From assembly GCF_905163445.1 (NCBI RefSeq), contig NC_053201.1:9124001-9188000 (forward strand): a stretch of DNA of 64,000 nt, written 5' to 3'. A program made the position numbers and the translations under genes. Shown here in pieces: positions 10,122 through 20,772 of the stretch. How positions within the stretch are numbered: the first letter of the stretch is position 1; each line of letters opens with the position of its first letter. The notes under the pieces were generated by a model. It made no database searches. It was given only the letters and a program-made list of their open reading frames with translations, and was not told where the DNA came from. Source of the DNA: Pararge aegeria. Lineage: Eukaryota; Arthropoda; Insecta; Lepidoptera; Nymphalidae.

Positions 10122-10240
10122 CACTAGCTGTTCTCCCGCGGTTTTACCCGCGTTTACAAAGGGTTGTTACGGACTGTTGTTTCCGCATATTCTTATATTT
10201 ATATTACCGTATTCATAGACGTAAACTCCCTTCCCGTAAA
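10122..10240 (-). mobile_element. Helitron-like 3' end
   Basis: 'actagctgttctcccgcgg' then 'acccgcgt' is the reverse complement of a Helitron end: a short hairpin, then CTAG (the CTRR signature) followed by T. Only the terminal part is recognisable. Confidence 0.5.
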
Positions 10241-10339
10241 AGGCAAGGTTATGTACGTTCTAATGTCATGGTAATAGAAATCACATTTTTGTAATGATTA
10301 AAATTCTGTGCCTAATAATTACAATTGAGAATAACTTTT

Positions 10340-10601
10340 GAAGTTATACTTCTTTTGGCGCGTCCGGGAAAAATGTTAAGAGTAATTTTTTACGATACGT
10401 AATACGCGCACACCGTCACATAAAACCGACACCATGAAGTTAGTCAACATTTTAGTTTTTCTAAAAAAGGTTTGACAGTTGACTTTTAATAATTCAAACA
10501 ATACCTTTTTTCTATTGTGAGTGTCGTTTTTTCTTCGAAAATAAGGCGAAAAATAAATTTTTGAAAAGGATTTATAACTTGTTACGCCAAAGTATAACTT
10601 C
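10340..10601. mobile_element. MITE-D copy 2 with TIRs
   Basis: Terminal inverted repeats GAAGTTATACT (10340-10350) and AGTATAACTTC (10591-10601) are perfect over 11 bp. The inverted match continues with a gap as 'tcttttggcg' / 'cgccaa'. The 262-bp element has no open frame. Its middle (10385-10500) is homologous, inverted, to 9045-9118, so at least two copies exist. Superfamily and target-site duplication are unclear. Confidence 0.6.
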
Positions 10602-11289
10602 TAACGCGTGTTCATAAGTACACACACGTCTTTTTTAATTATGTGATTATACATCTCATAAAATGCGTTATTGTGACATATTTACCGAAGAAGGCTAACT
10701 AACACTATTTTAGAGGTTCAAAAGATCAATATTAACTATCGTATCGCAGCGGCCGCGTCATCAGCTCTAAGGTATGATTTAAAGTTATACGTGATTACTT
10801 GAGGCAACAGTAGCAGTTAGCTCCTTTATTAAATACATCTTATTGTGTAACTTCATTGGCAACAGCTATACATAACTGGACATGTAAAGTGCGGTTCGAT
10901 TTCGCTCTGCTATCATATCTCGATGTGCTACAGGCGTAACTGACTAAATCTGGTTATATCCGTCACGAAATAGGTTATACTTAGTTCAATCCAACTGTAT
11001 GCGGTCACACCGTATATTCTGTTATGGGTCAGGTGATTAATGAGGGCGCTATGAATAATGCCCGGTTAGTATGAATATCGACTAGCCGAATCGGGCAATT
11101 TGGTTAATTAAAATTCAAATCTATAGTTATGTTTATTATGACCTTTGCCTGCCACTTCGAAATTTTGGATATGATCTACTGCATCGACATTTGATTTTTT
11201 CAATATTCATTGACGTGCATTCAAGAGGTTAAAAATTTGTCGAGATTCGTTTCAATTAATTGTTTTGATTAGGTACGTTCATGTCCGCA
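10602..11289. other. Unique sequence, nothing recognised
   Basis: Includes a NotI-like gcggccgc (10749-10756). No coding or repeat evidence. Confidence 0.4.
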
Positions 11290-11460
11290 TTATTCAACGG
11301 AACTTCTGTCATCAGAAGTGGGATTGCAGTAGACAAATTTTTCGCTGAAGTCAACGCATCGCGTTCTTCGTTCAACGCATTACTATGTATTGTGGCCAAT
11401 CGAGAACCAGCGTTTGGTAATCGAACAGCATTACGATTATGACATATTGCCATCATAGTT
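11290..11460 (-). other. Short minus-strand open frame, possible repeat-derived
   Basis: A 66-codon minus-strand frame (11256-11456) has a fairly protein-like composition (SRLATIHSNALNEERDAL) but no recognised domain. Part of it (11302-11340) is homologous to non-coding 11600-11638, where the same frame contains stops. It is more likely an old multicopy element than a host gene. Confidence 0.2.
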
Positions 11461-11640
11461 CAAGAAGATCCCATAATGTTGATATGACAAAGCCTTCGAT
11501 GAATATTGAATTTAATTGAAGAGGTTAGAGTTGTCACATGACTTTTGTTTACTTATTCTAACATACGTTACCAGTAGATTTGGAGCGTTGTTTAACTGAC
11601 TTCTTAAATCAGAAGTGGGATTTCAGTAGACAGCTAGAGT
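11302..11640. repeat. Two diverged copies of a ~45-bp segment
   Basis: 11295-11340 and 11590-11638 share 'atcagaagtgggatt(g/t)cagtagaca' with similar flanks, in the same orientation about 300 bp apart. Confidence 0.6.
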
Positions 11641-12595
11641 GCTGAATTTACATTAAGACTATAATCTATTTTTGCCAACAGTATCGCCTAATAATCATCA
11701 TCAACATACCCTCTAGAAATCGAAATCAGTCCCCCGAAAGATCGAAGTTTCACTTTATAGGTAACATCATACCACCGCGGCTTCGGAGCCCTTAGAAGAT
11801 CGATAGCATTTAATGCCATTGTCTTAAGGTAGACCTAAGAATTGACAAAAGGTTTTCTCACTTCAGTGCCATGGCATCCGCTGTCACTCCTAGGAGGGTA
11901 TCTAATGGAAATACTGTGTATCTGTGTGAGTAGACAGGGGAAATTCGGTGTGTGATAGACGCTGATATCTTTTACGGAGTCAAATATCTATATAATATGT
12001 GTTTTCATTTTCTTCTTTAGCTTCAAGAATAATTTAGAATTTCTGCTAGTCTTTTTTTGTTATTTAATTTCCTAGCATATTGTTATATATGGGTTTAATA
12101 TTAGTAATGTTGAAATAGTGTCAATGTATGAATGGATAATTGAGAGACAAATGCAAAGAAGTCAAGGTAAATTATATATCTTAGCCAGCATGTAAGAATA
12201 CAATGCACAGTTTGTACTATTTATTTTATTATAAAAAATACATAATTAAGTAGTATAATAAAAAACTTAAAACCAAACGCTCCGCAACCCGTACTTTTTC
12301 GGACGCTTAGCACACTTACATTATTAGTTGTCTCACTAGCAAAGTAACGGAAATGGGTTCTAAACAACTGACAGCTGACATCATAATATGTAGCATATTA
12401 ATTGATTGAAGATTGCACCGCTTTAGAGTTAACTGATATATAATGTAGTAAAAGTAATAACCGGTATATAATAATAAAAGTAATAAGTAAAAGTCTTAGT
12501 TTTCACAAGCTGTATGGAGTAAGGATCTTCGTATCCGACATTTTATACTATCACCGCAGTAACAATATCATTTTACAATCTTTTAGAATTTCCCG
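11641..12595. other. Unique sequence, nothing recognised
   Basis: No gene evidence. The repeat 'gtaataaccggtatataataataaaagtaataagtaaaag' near 12445-12490 is low-complexity. Confidence 0.4.
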
Positions 12596-13340
12596 TGCAC
12601 TCGTTTCCTACTACACTTGAAAGTCGTTGAAAACGAGAAAAACACAAGACATAAGGAACTGAATGTACACGATTTAGCATCAAGTGCCTTTGTCAGCGAC
12701 TACAACTTCCCTCGTGAATTAACAGAACAGCACAACGCGTTTATTGGATTTTATTACTGAGGTCGTTGACAAGAAAAACTCAAGACACTAGAGAAGTGGA
12801 AAAATTTTACCTACTTTGAAGTGTCAGCAACTGCTACCACTAATAATTAATTATGACTCGTTAAATCCTTAATCCCGGTCATTATCATTAATACCTGACA
12901 ATCAAAAAATAAAAATAAGTTGATATGGACAATTGCAATACCTTACGTGAAAGTTAACTTGAAATCGTAGTTTGTATAAAATGCTGTATGGTAATGAGCA
13001 GACCAATGCCATCGTATTGATATCGTTACTGTCAAGGCAGCAACAAGTTAAATATATAATATCACAAACTATAACATTTAGCCGTTCACTCGGTTTCCTA
13101 TTACATTTTATGACTGAGGTCGTTGGAAACGAGAAAAACACAACCGAATAGCCATAAGGAACTGAACGTACATGATTTAGTATCGAGTGGCTTTTTCAGC
13201 GACAATGAATAAAATTTCATAACACAGCTTTAATCATTGATGATTTTTTTATCAATGAATAAAGTTGTGCTGCTCAGGTAATTAATTACATTCTTGAACT
13301 CTGAGGTGGTTGAAAACAAGAAAAATACAACACGTCACGC
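12596..13340 (+). repeat. Cluster of four diverged copies of a ~110-bp local repeat
   Basis: Copies at 12596-12705, 12746-12835 (partial), 13085-13205 and 13283-13340 (partial), all in one orientation. Shared blocks are 'ctgaggtcgttg.aaacgag' with 'aaaaacacaa', 'ataaggaactgaa.gtaca' and 'gatttag.atc.agtg'. Spacing is irregular, so it is not a simple satellite. No copy was seen elsewhere in the window. Function unknown. Confidence 0.75.
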
Positions 13341-13412
13341 GCATGGAATAAGTATTTATTACGGTTAAAAAAAATCGTCTAAGGTTTTTCTTACTATTAT
13401 ATATTATCGTAA

Positions 13413-13728
13413 AGCGGTATCATCGCTTCGCGCATTGGGTAGGAGCTCGAACTTCACTTTCGGAAGGCCGAGTTCGAATCCCAGCACGCACCTCTAACTT
13501 ATGTGCGTTTTAAGTAATTAAAATATCACTTGCTTCGACGGTGTCGGAAAACATCTAGAGGAAACCTGCACGCCTGAGAGATCTACATAATGTTCTAAAC
13601 GGTGTGTGGAATACAATCTGCACTGGGCCAGCGTGGTGGCCTACGGGGTTAACCCCTTCTCATTGTGGGAGGAAACCCGTGCTCTGTAGTGGGTCGGTTA
13701 TGGGTTGATGTGACGATGATGATGATAT
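13413..13728 (+). mobile_element. SINE-A copy, near full length
   Basis: Best plus-strand copy: head at 13413, B-box GTTCGAATCCC at 13472-13482, body, then 'gggtcggttatgggttgatg' and a (GAT)n tail at 13712-13727. Confidence 0.85.
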
Positions 13729-14656
13729 ATTATCGTTAACCTAAACCCCATTATGATTGACTCTTGTGTGGTTTATACTTATTACCTTAAGAAAATCTAA
13801 GTATTCTAACGGCATTCAGACCGGCTCAGTCACCTTTCAGGAAATATGCTTACAATTATAGCGACTAAATTAGGTATATATCGGGAGTTTAATAACTAAA
13901 GGTACGAAAGTTGAAGTTAAATAACGGTCTTGATTCAAAAAACTCGATCAACAGTGTCCCCACGAATTGAGGTATACAGGTATACTTTACTTTGAAACCG
14001 AAGGCCGTTGACCCTGGTGAGGCGACCTTTCTTGAACCACCTCGAAAGTTTGACAAGAAAATGTTCTTGTTTTGAATATTTTAAGGCGAAAATCTCATTC
14101 TACTTATTTTGTAAGTAGAATAATAATTAAATAATTATTTCCTTGATGGGCCCTCTAAATAACAAGGATAGCATAACAATAACAGTACTAGGTAGGTACT
14201 CCTTTAAGTCAAATAAAAAAAAACTACATTATATATTAAGTACTATAGTATACATAAGTCTCACTTGCGACCGAAAGAGCTACGCATGGATATTTTTGAT
14301 CCTGATCCTTAATCCGAATTTTAAATTTTTGAATTTTTTGAATTTTGATTTCTTTTTGTATTTGCTGAACTGAACCTATTTACCATGAATCGAATCACGA
14401 GCTATCAAAGAACATAATGGGGCGGAGAAACCAAGAAAAAAATTATAGTAACAGGCAACACTGTTGGCAAGAACCTTAGAGAACGGTCCAAACTAGATGG
14501 AGTCTGGTCACTCCAGAACACTGAAAGAATCCAGCTCGTACAGATTTTCTACCATTGCCAATATAGCCTCCCAACAAAAGTCAATGGACTTAATTCACCT
14601 GTTCGAAGCTGAGATCTTACTAGGAGCACGATCTTAAGCAATGAAAGAGCGGCCCT
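13729..14656. other. Unique sequence, nothing recognised
   Basis: Short AT-rich plus-strand frame near 14143-14373 lacks coding character. 14460-14640 is moderately GC-rich and may be an old element, but I cannot place it. Confidence 0.35.
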
Positions 14657-14812
14657 ATTATTTATTTTTATTTCAACTCTTTATTTGTACACCACTACAC
14701 AGTTAGGAAAATAAAGGACGAATAGAGAGAAACACAAAAAAACTGGAGTAGAATACAAAAGGCGGCCTTATCGCTAAAAAGCGATCTCTGCCAGGCAACC
14801 TTAAGATTAGGA
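14657..14812 (-). mobile_element. LINE-G 3' end
   Basis: The reverse complement ends 'ggttgcctggcagagatcgc', 'ttagcgataaggccgcc', 'gtacaaataaagagtt' and an AT-rich tail. Same 3' UTR as 20457-20772, 36775-36922, 53575-53712 and 58410-58550. A small conserved hairpin ('cgctaaaaagcg' here) recurs in all copies. Known: such 5'-truncated 3' ends are typical of dead non-LTR retrotransposon copies. Clade not assigned. Confidence 0.75.
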
Positions 14813-15080
14813 GACAACAAGAGCGAGAACGAGCGAGGCCCTAGTGAGAGATATCAGTAAAGTTATATCCAAACTAACAGGAAGGTTTGCCAATAAGAGT
14901 CCCAAACGCTATAAGAGCTGTATAACGGTAATAGCGATCGGTATACAAGCCATAGCTCTAATGGTTGATAGTTGGGCCGTGTTCCAAATATTGATATCTC
15001 TAGCCGTTTACTCTGCATTGATAGATCAGTCAGATAATGTATGTTTTGGCAAGGCTTCATAAGGTGACATTATGTTGGGT
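14813..15080. other. Unassigned sequence upstream of RTE relic
   Basis: An open frame of about 70 codons on each strand, neither recognised. May be more of the RTE element or unrelated. Confidence 0.3.
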
Positions 15081-15420
15081 GTAAGAAGGCTCGGAGTCAC
15101 TCAGCGGGCGATGGAGAGAGCTATGCTCGGAGTATCTCTACGTGATCAAATCAGAAATGTGGAGATTCGTAGAAGAACCAGAGTTACCGACTAAGCACAA
15201 CGAGTCGCGAAACTGAAGTGGCAATGGGCCGGGCACATAGTTCGGAGAAAGCATGAACGTTAGCGTCCCAAGGTGCTGGAATGGCAGCCCCGCCCGGGTA
15301 AGCGCAGTGTTGGTCTACCACCAATGAGGTGGTCAGACGACAGGCGTGTCACAGGTAGCCGCTGGATCCAAGCGGCACAGAACCGTGGAATTTAGAACAC
15401 CTTACAAAAGACCTGGCGAT
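15081..15420 (+). pseudogene. RTE-clade LINE, C-terminal reverse-transcriptase relic
   Basis: The plus frame from 15081 reads VRRLGVTQRAMERAMLGV, then RDQIRN, RRRTRVTD, LKWQWAGHIVRR, KVLEWQPRPGKRSVG, PPMRWSDD and GSRWIQAAQNR. This is the characteristic C-terminal stretch of lepidopteran RTE-type ORF2 proteins, downstream of the polymerase core. Three in-frame stops (15193-15195, 15261-15263, 15393-15395) show it is dead. A second relic lies at 42951-43318. No endonuclease or catalytic YxDD region is present. Confidence 0.75.
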
Positions 15421-15989
15421 ATTACTTCCCCGGACAATCCCTGTCACAAAAAGCTCTACAAAGGTATCTCCTACATGTGATTTGGTAAGCTGACAAAAGA
15501 GTTACTATAAGGTATCTCCTAAATATTATCTGATTCCAAATCATATTTAGCTGACAAAAAAGTATGTTGCCTTACTTTGTTCTTTCATCTTGATCGCTGA
15601 AAGATAATCGTCGACTGTACCACTTTAGTACTGTATAACTCGTAGTATTTTAAATTATGTGGTTCCTTTCTCCTAAACTACTTCGGAATCTAACCCCTGC
15701 GTGGGTTGTATAAAATGTAATTAGTTACAAAGCTTTTCCGCGTCGATGTGCTCGCAAATAGAAGTAATTATCACTGAATAGGGCAATAGATCCCAATTAC
15801 AATTAGGTACATCGCAATGTGCCCCCAGGGTCCCACCGGAGTGAGTAATAAACCCACTACAGTGATGAACTGTTGAAGTTTTATTGACAAGAGATTTCCT
15901 GTTTACTCGTAAATGTTGGTACCTAATAAGGATTTGGGGATCTTTTGAAGAAATGGGAACAAATGTCTGACAATATGTGGTTTTCATAC
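15421..15989. other. RTE-adjacent sequence with short direct repeats
   Basis: 'ccccggac..' with 'ctgtcacaaaaagct' (15430-15460) is shared with 59945-59975. 'aaggtatctccta' and 'agctgacaaaa' each occur twice between 15460 and 15560. The remainder to 15989 is unique, with no gene evidence. Confidence 0.4.
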
Positions 15990-16200
15990 TGATATCTATA
16001 TTAATATTATATTTATGTGTTTGTTTGTTTGTCCCTACTTTACACCCTAACTAAGAAACGAATCTACTTGGTTTTTGGCATAGAGTTAGTTGAAAAGACG
16101 GTGGTAACGTAGGCTACTTTTTTTCTCGTTAAAAAAACGGTTCCCATGGGATTTGTATAAAACCGTAATAACGCAGACGCAGAACGCAGAAAACCGCTTG
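15990..16200 (+). mobile_element. Helitron-like non-autonomous element
   Basis: Starts with 'ctatattaatattat', then 'tgtttgtttgtttgtccc', 'taactaag.aacgaatc', 'aacgtaggctactttt', 'cccatgggatttgtataaaac' and 'aacgcagacgcagaacgcag'. The same order of blocks is seen at 17228, 58175 and 60078. The CTAG end is lost. Known: small Helitron relics in insects end in a hairpin plus CTRR. The assignment is by that end in better copies. Confidence 0.6.
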
Positions 16201-16234
16201 AAAGTCTGTTTCTTTATTTGCTACCTATAATCGG

Positions 16235-16560
16235 TGCTACTCTGTTCTAAATCTTGGAAATAAGATATTTTTTTCCCGAATTAGCCATTCTGAGACCCGT
16301 TCCTGCGGATTAAAAAAAATACTACTTTGTTACAAACGTTCAGCTTAAGAGCAAAACCGATCTTTGCGAAATTTTGAATGTATATAGATAGCATGCATTC
16401 TGGAGACAAACATATTTTAAAGCAAGGAAAATTATCAGTTTCCGTGGTCAGTACCCTGGATTAACACATAGGATTTTTATACCGGAAAAATGTACGGTTC
16501 TCGTAGGGTTCATGAAAAACCAAAAAACAGACGAAGCCGCGTGCAACAGCTGGTTAGAAA
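16235..16560 (+). mobile_element. Helitron-like element, diverged
   Basis: 'gcttaagagcaaaaccgatctttgcgaaattttgaatgta', then 'atagcatgcattctggagacaaac' (16388-16411), ending 'cagacgaagccgcgtgcaacagctgg'. The block at 16388-16411 serves as a native reference for the hairpin at 41310-41346. The plus frame through the 3' end is not a gene. Confidence 0.55.
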
Positions 16561-16929
16561 TACACGGACTGTTATTAAATCGAAATCCATCGCGAACAAA
16601 GCAAGATGTAAACGTCATCTCCAAAGTGTCCGCAACAATGTAGAAATTAATCTCTATCATTTACAAGCTTGGCATCAGAATTAGAGCTCACGGGCATACG
16701 ACGCCGAAATTTAATTAAACATGAGATGGCAATTGACTACAAACATATCACTTACCCAATTATAAAGGCTTAAAATGATAAGATAAAATTGCATTATAAA
16801 CATTTATATATAAGGTCTCTCATAAAATGATTTAAAAATGTTTCTAACCGGAGCAACTTTTTGCCAATGCTTATGAAGTACGAGTAGTTGACACTTGTAA
16901 ATCTATGACATGTGATGAGTGATTTGATT
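16561..16929. other. Unique sequence, nothing recognised
   Basis: No coding or repeat evidence. Confidence 0.35.
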
Positions 16930-17185
16930 CATCTTTATCATCATCATATCAACCTATTAACGACGGTCTCACAATGAGAAGGGTTTATAGTTAGGTCGCA
17001 GTCCACCACACTGGCACAGTGCGTATTTGTGGACTCAACACTTTGAGATCATTAAGGAGAACTCTCAGGCATTAAGGTTTTCTTACGATATATTCCTTCA
17101 CCGTTAAAGCAAGTGATATAATATTGCTGGGATTGGTAGTCCGCCCCCCGAGAGGCGAAATTCTTACCACTAAGCTATCACCGCT
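16930..17185 (-). mobile_element. SINE-A copy
   Basis: Head at 17168-17185 and a (GAT)n-type tail at 16934-16950. The central linker between body and B-box is deleted. Confidence 0.8.
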
Positions 17186-17227
17186 ATGACCGTCAAAATC
17201 TTTTGTTTTTTTGCATCCCACTTTCAA

Positions 17228-17463
17228 GTTATCTAACCCTTAAATACTAATATTTAAAAAAGTGTGTTTGTTTATTTATTTGTTTGTTTGGCCGACCTTC
17301 ACACTCTAATTAAGCAACCGATCGATTTGATTTTTCGCACAGATTTAGTTGAAAGGGCGGTGTGTAACGTAGGCTAACTTTTATTCCAGTTAATTAAATG
17401 GTTCCTCACGAGATTTGTAAAACACCTTAATAAACGCGGAAGAAGGACGCGTACAACAGCTAG
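17228..17463 (+). mobile_element. Helitron-like element with intact 3' CTAGT
   Basis: Begins 'aaatactaatattta', has GTTT-type repeats (17264-17288) and ends 'gtacaacagctagta'. Third Helitron relic in the same orientation within 1.5 kb, separated by a SINE-A. Confidence 0.65.
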
Positions 17464-17639
17464 TATACTAAAAAATAAATTAAGCTCTGTAACGTAACGT
17501 TTAAGGTTAGGTACACACTAAAACTACATCAGAAGAAAAAAAAAATATTATATTTTGTTATGAGTAGGTACCGTAACTTCTTCAGATGCAATAAGTAAAA
17601 TAGCTGTTTACCCATTAAAAACATACACTTATTTATTTG

Positions 17640-17775
17640 AATGGATATCGATTAAGGAGTACAGATTCCTATTTATTTGTGTAGAAATAGATAAAGGAGT
17701 ACGGACTCCTCAAGTAGCCAGCAGGAGATCGCTGTGGTACGGGACCCCTCAAGTCCCTTATCTACTTTCTCCGAC
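17640..17775. repeat. Compound direct and inverted repeat
   Basis: 'aggagtaca.gattcct' (about 17655) and 'aggagtacggactcct' (about 17695) are direct copies. 'agaaatagataaagg' (17684-17698) is inverted at 'cccttatctactttct' (17756-17771). Confidence 0.5.
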
Positions 17776-18009
17776 TGTAAATATTTGCAATTAAACTGCA
17801 CAGACGGCACAATAGATCCCTATTAAGTCGAATATCGTCCGTATGTCTCCCCGGGGCGTCGTTTCCCACAAAGCGTACCGTGGCTTGGCTTAAAATAAAC
17901 TCTCTTTTTCTTTAGTCACATAATTGCAATTGATTTTCCCTATAATGATTTCCCAATCAGTTATTACAACCGGTTCGCTTGTCGAGAATTCGGGAAAAAG
18001 AAAGGTATT
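17776..18009. other. Unique sequence, nothing recognised
   Basis: Short, no evidence of function. Confidence 0.3.
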
Positions 18010-18190
18010 CAAACTTCGAAATTCAAAATCCACTTATTTATTTCAAGTAGCCCTAATATAAACACTTTATAACGTCAAGTCTGTCTGCTTGTAGTGACTC
18101 TACCACCGGTTGGGAGGCCGATTCTACCGAGACGAAGTCGGCAAGAAACTCAGCAGTTGCTCTTTTCCAAGATCAACTATTTACATTTTA
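18010..18190 (-). mobile_element. LINE-F 3' end
   Basis: The reverse complement contains 'ggaaaagagcaactgctgag', 'ttcttgccgac', 'ggtggtagagtcactacaag', 'gacttgacgtt' and 'tacttgaaataaataagtgg'. Longest copy toward the 5' side. Confidence 0.7.
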
Positions 18191-18939
18191 ACATTCATTT
18201 TTCTATCTTGTAAGAGATGAAAGCGGAGTCAAATACTTCCAAGAAACCTAGTCATTATATGAAATTCTTTTTTTTTATATTTTATTATTTGACTTTTATC
18301 CAACACAGATGCCAGCCCCATCATTCCTTAAGTAACTTAGGTAAACAACTAAAAACCTAATTATTAAAACAATACCTACTATAAGAGAAATGTAACAGTA
18401 TCTATTATTGCTGCCTACGCAAAAATATCTCAACAACAGACCTGAAAGCTTTTGATATAAATCTTGTTTTTGGGCTAATACAGATATATGTATTTTGATA
18501 ATGATATTTTTCTTGGCCAAATTGGAGATTGAATATAGAAAAAAAAAAACTTCTTGCTAGATTATTGTAAACAATCTTCAGTAAAGTTCAAAAATGAGAA
18601 CCCTTTTACCCGGAGAGGATTACGCCTCCTATTCGCCTTCTGCATCGTTTTTAACTATCATTTCTTACTATAAGAGACATCGTGTTCCAAGCAATGAAAA
18701 GTCGATGATAAAAGTTGATAGTAATGATCTCTACTTGTTTAAATTACGTACACTTTCCTGCATTCTCATAAGAGCAACTTGCTTAGTCTATGATATATAT
18801 CTGACCTGAAAGTTGGCTTCTGCCAAGCTGTAAGTAAGGTTTAGGTCCCACCACAAAATTGACATATTTAATATAAGTTTAGCTAAGTTCCTTAATTATA
18901 TACAGACAAATTAACTAATATTTTTGTAATGTACATCTG
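18191..18939. other. Unique sequence, nothing recognised
   Basis: AT-rich. Frames at 18296-18520 (minus) and 18594-18809 (plus) show no domain. Confidence 0.35.
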
Positions 18940-19008
18940 TAACTGACTTAGTATACGTTTTGGCTAGCTGTAAGTATACTAAGGATATTAATAAATAAAT
19001 AAATAAAA
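18940..19008 (+). mobile_element. Possible LINE 3' tail
   Basis: 'gctagctgtaagtata' followed by (AATA)n at 18988-19008 looks like the end of a retroelement. Family not identified. Confidence 0.35.
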
Positions 19009-19217
19009 GACCCAGTTTTTACTTTGAATTTGGTGCTCTTAATGTTTCTCTTTAGTATACCCATACATCCGTACATAATAATAAATCAAATTGAAGCTTC
19101 TTTTGGTAAAGTCCTGGTTTTTTGTTATATGGGTATTAAAATCTGCACAGTTTTAAATAACAAATCTTCAAAGGCGTTGGTTTAAAAAAACCAACCAGAA
19201 AAGTTTGTATGGAAAAT
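19009..19217. other. Unassigned; small hairpin
   Basis: 'ttggtttaaaaaaaccaa' (19178-19195) forms a 7-8-bp stem. Probably part of the Helitron-like relic that ends at 19246. Confidence 0.35.
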
Positions 19218-19246
19218 TATGCGGATAAAGTCGCGTGCAATAGTTT
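19218..19246 (+). mobile_element. Helitron-like 3' end fragment
   Basis: 'tgcggataaagtcgcgtgcaatagttt' matches the terminal hairpin of the other Helitron copies, with CTAG mutated. Confidence 0.45.
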
Positions 19247-20019
19247 CTTAAATAAAGATCTTACTAGATCTTTCAGTACTTTAGTAACTAATAATATAAG
19301 GATTCAATAAAGTCCCTGCTTCTTTCAAGTTTTCCATAACAAAGGAATTTTCAATAAATCACTCGCTATGTAATACTTTTCCCATATATTTGAATAGTTA
19401 GTTAGTTATACGAAGTAGTTTGCGATACTCGTTAAATGCAAGTATATAAACAAGATAACGTACGCACTCGTTTCGCTGTTCCAAACCGACGTTTCTAATA
19501 TTGTTGAGGCATATTGAGTGTATAGAGACAATATTTCCTTAACAAATTTTAACGAAATATGTCCATTAGGTTTTATGATTAAATGCTTTAAGTTAAATTG
19601 TTTAAATACTAGTTAGGAATAAGGATATATACTTGCCAAACAAGGCTATGCAAGGAATATATCCGTTGTAAATGGATGACTCACTATTTTCTTACTTGAT
19701 GCGAATGAACTGTAAATGAATTTGTGTTTGCAAAAGTACTTGTAGGTCTGAAACTCGGACGTGCACTCTGGAGACGGAATAGACTTCAAAATACGAATTT
19801 TTATTAATATAAAGTTTCGAATTTCCTTTGCAGTAAGTTGTTTGACAGCTTCCGACGAGAGTCGGTTGAGATTTAAAAATTCTCCCCAGATTTGGAATGT
19901 AAGCAGGGATTTGTGATTTTAATATTTTTATTTCATCGTTTGATAACAGGATTTAAAAGTCCGAAACATATAATGAACTAGGTAACTTAGTATATGTACC
20001 AAAAACACTCATATATTGT
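19247..20019. other. Unique sequence, nothing recognised
   Basis: 'ggatatat' (19623) and 'atatatcc' (19657) are a short inverted pair. No gene evidence. Confidence 0.4.
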
Positions 20020-20322
20020 AGCGCTTGTAGACTAGTGGGTAGGACTTCGGTTTCGTATTGGAGGTCCCAAGTTCCATCACCTCTAACTTTCGAAGATATG
20101 CAGTGCGATTTAAGCTATAAAATGTCATTTGCTTTAACGGCAAAGTGAACCAACGTGAGGTAACCTGCGTGCGTGAGAGTTCTCCATAATGTTCCCAAGG
20201 TCGTGAGAAGTCAACTAATTCGCACTTGGCCATCGTGGTGGACTACGGCGTAAAGCTTTCTCGTTCTGAGAGGAGACCCGTGCCAGGTAGTGTAAAGCTA
20301 ATGGCTTGGATGATGACGATAT
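20020..20322 (+). mobile_element. SINE-A copy, diverged
   Basis: Head 'gcgcttgtagactagtgggtaggacttcgg', body, and a degenerate GAT tail at 20308-20320. The minus-strand frame across it is an artefact. Confidence 0.8.
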
Positions 20323-20449
20323 AAACTTAAAATGTTGTGTGTTGTCTTAAATGACGGCCGATTGGCGCAGTTTGCAGCCACCCTGCTTTCTGAGTCAAAG
20401 GCCGTGGGTTCGATTCCCACAGCTGGAAATTTTTTGTGTGACGAGCATG

Positions 20450-20456
20450 AATGTTT
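20450..20456. repeat. 7-bp target-site duplication, left copy
   Basis: aatgttt at 20450-20456 repeats at 20773-20779, flanking the LINE-G insertion and belonging to the SINE-B sequence. Confidence 0.7.
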
Positions 20457-20772
20457 AACTCATATTTAAGTATTTATGGTATATTAAGATATGTATTAGT
20501 ATATTTATTTTTTATATTTATCAATAGTATTTTTGTATTTGTGTAGTCTGGTTTAGGTATTAGTATGTAGATATTCGTATGTATGTATTAAATAGTGTAC
20601 CCCACCTATTCGTTTTCTTTTTAGTTTTCCTAATCCTAAGGTTGCCTGGCAGAGATCGCTTCTTAGCGATAAGGCCGCCTTTTGTATCCTGCTTCATTCT
20701 TCATGTGTTTGTTCTTTTTTTTGTCTCGTTTTTCTGAGTGTTGTACAAATAAAGAGTATAAATAAATAAATA
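20457..20772 (+). mobile_element. LINE-G 3' end, 5'-truncated, nested in SINE-B
   Basis: 316 bp ending in 'ggttgcctggcagagatcgc', 'ttcttagcgataaggccgcc', 'gtacaaataaagagtat' and AAATAAAT repeats. Orientation and tail are as expected for target-primed insertion. No coding sequence remains. Confidence 0.8.

Noticed and set aside
12596..13340. CRISPR-like array
   Set aside because: Units are long, diverged and irregularly spaced, and the DNA is eukaryotic.
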